Source of the DNA: Actinomycetes bacterium
GTDB taxonomy: Bacteria; Planctomycetota; Phycisphaerae; JAACET01
NCBI GenBank assembly: GCA_030631725.1
Contig: DAOVKO010000116.1
Coordinates: 1 to 6,761 of the forward strand
Direction: 5' to 3'
DNA: 6,761 nucleotides
Positions within the stretch are counted from its first letter, which is position 1. Each line of letters starts with the position of its first letter. Positions 6,234 to 6,761 of the stretch are shown piece by piece. The translations under genes were made by a program, and so were the position numbers. The notes under the pieces are model-generated. The model was not told where the DNA came from, searched no databases, and saw only the letters and a program-made list of their open reading frames with translations.

Positions 6234-6626
6234 GTGAGCATGGTGGTGAGTATAGCAGATTATAGGTCAGGGGTGGTAAACAAAGGGGTGTTCTCGCTGG
6301 AGCGGGCGAACCGCTCTTTGCCGCTGGTAAGGCGGATCGTGGAGGATATCCAGGAGGCCTCGGGGAAGGTAGCAGACTATCAGGAAGAATTTGAAAGGCT
6401 CGCAGAGCAGGGGAACCTGGAGCAGGCCAATCAAGCGATGCTGTGTCTTAGCAAGGCCCGGCAGGAATATCGGCAGTTTTGCCGAGAGCTGGGACAGCTG
6501 GGCTGCTGTCTGAGCGATGGGCGGGCTGGGGCGGTGGACTTTCCGGCGATTGTGGAGGGCAAACAGACGGTTCTTTGCTGGCGGCTGGGCGAGTCCAAGA
6601 TAAGCCGTTGGCATGATCCGCACTAG
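6234..6626 (+). CDS. DUF2203 family protein
   Basis: The 130-residue protein matches the DUF2203 pattern. It has VFSLERANRSLPLVRRIVEDI at about residues 19-39 (family form 'F-T/S-L-E-x-A-N-x-x-L-P-L-V'), a long charged helical segment at 40-90 likely to form a coiled coil, then GAVDFPA at 99-105 and the signature LCWRLGESKISRWH at 114-127. Molecular function of the family is not established; it is a small soluble protein. Start choice: GTG at 6234, six bases after the AAGG of AAGGCGG (6224-6230), the same site and spacing as guaA. An ATG at 6240 in the same frame is the alternative and would remove two residues. The protein ends just after the WH motif, whereas relatives usually continue with a short GFAGRxP-like tail, so the C-terminus looks slightly shortened. 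The next gene has its own promoter immediately after. Confidence 0.85.
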   Translation: MSMVVSIADYRSGVVNKGVFSLERANRSLPLVRRIVEDIQEASGKVADYQEEFERLAEQGNLEQANQAMLCLSKARQEYRQFCRELGQLGCCLSDGRAGAVDFPAIVEGKQTVLCWRLGESKISRWHDPH

Positions 6627-6631
6627 TGAGC

Positions 6632-6660
6632 TTGACCAAGCGCCGAGACAGTGTTATTAT
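6632..6660 (+). promoter_or_regulatory. Sigma-70-type promoter for the gene at the right edge
   Basis: TTGACC (6632-6637), 17-base spacer, TATTAT (6655-6660). It begins six bases after the DUF2203 stop. The predicted start near 6667 gives a leader of about 44 bases before the ATG at 6711. The leader contains AAGGAGG at 6668-6674, an unused-looking strong Shine-Dalgarno with no ATG, GTG or TTG at a suitable distance. Confidence 0.6.
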
Positions 6661-6710
6661 GCAAATGAAGGAGGCTGATTAGTAAGGCCAGCGAAGATAA
6701 CAGGTGATAT

Positions 6711-6761
6711 ATGCATTTCGAGAATCCGAAGGGTGTTTTGGAAGAACTAACTGCCCGGATC
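6711..6761 (+). CDS. Start of a further gene, possibly peptide chain release factor 2
   Basis: Seventeen codons before the window ends, beginning MHFENPKG and ending LEELTARI. AGGTGA lies four bases before the ATG, and a good promoter sits at 6632-6660. The pattern 'FE-NP...LT-R' recalls the first residues of bacterial release factor 2 as I remember it from E. coli (MFEINP...LTER). This is too short to name the gene. If it is RF2, the programmed frameshift site normally found near codon 25 would lie just beyond the window. Confidence 0.5.
   Translation, partial: MHFENPKGVLEELTARI

Overview
The window is a piece of a bacterial chromosome of moderate GC content. It is dominated by a minus-strand block around guanine nucleotide synthesis, with a divergent plus-strand block to its right. 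The proteins do not fix the taxon. Three things would fit a planctomycete or related environmental lineage, but this is inference: a DUF2203 protein, a stand-alone HsdR-N-type nuclease domain, and hairpin-rich intergenic repeats.

Minus-strand block, in transcription order: surE (5516-4734, nucleoside monophosphate phosphatase); a 60-residue single-pass membrane protein (4575-4393); guaB (4155-2683, IMP dehydrogenase); a 267-residue PD-(D/E)XK protein resembling the N-terminal domain of type I restriction R subunits (2580-1777); and guaA (1667-111, GMP synthetase). GuaB makes XMP from IMP and GuaA aminates XMP to GMP. SurE can remove the phosphate from nucleoside monophosphates, so it may act on the pool the other two fill. 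The nuclease-like gene splits the guaB-guaA pair. It has an A-rich tandem repeat on its upstream side (2628-2668) and a dRS3-like palindrome on its downstream side (1702-1721). At the left edge lies a 13-codon ORF with a good ribosome binding site, overlapping the possible start of another minus-strand gene.

The 717-base gap between surE and the first plus-strand protein gene (5517-6233) is the most interesting part. It holds (i) a promoter, TTGACT-17-TATACT, followed by about 190 nt of hairpin-rich sequence and a strong intrinsic terminator, which is a good candidate for an independent small RNA; and (ii) an element of about 145 nt with 16-bp inverted ends, three C-stem/G-stem hairpins inside, and CCTAA on both sides as a possible target duplication, resembling a miniature mobile element or structured repeat.

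Plus-strand block: a DUF2203 protein (6234-6626), a promoter six bases after its stop (6632-6660), and the first 17 codons of a further gene (6711 onward) whose start resembles that of peptide chain release factor 2.
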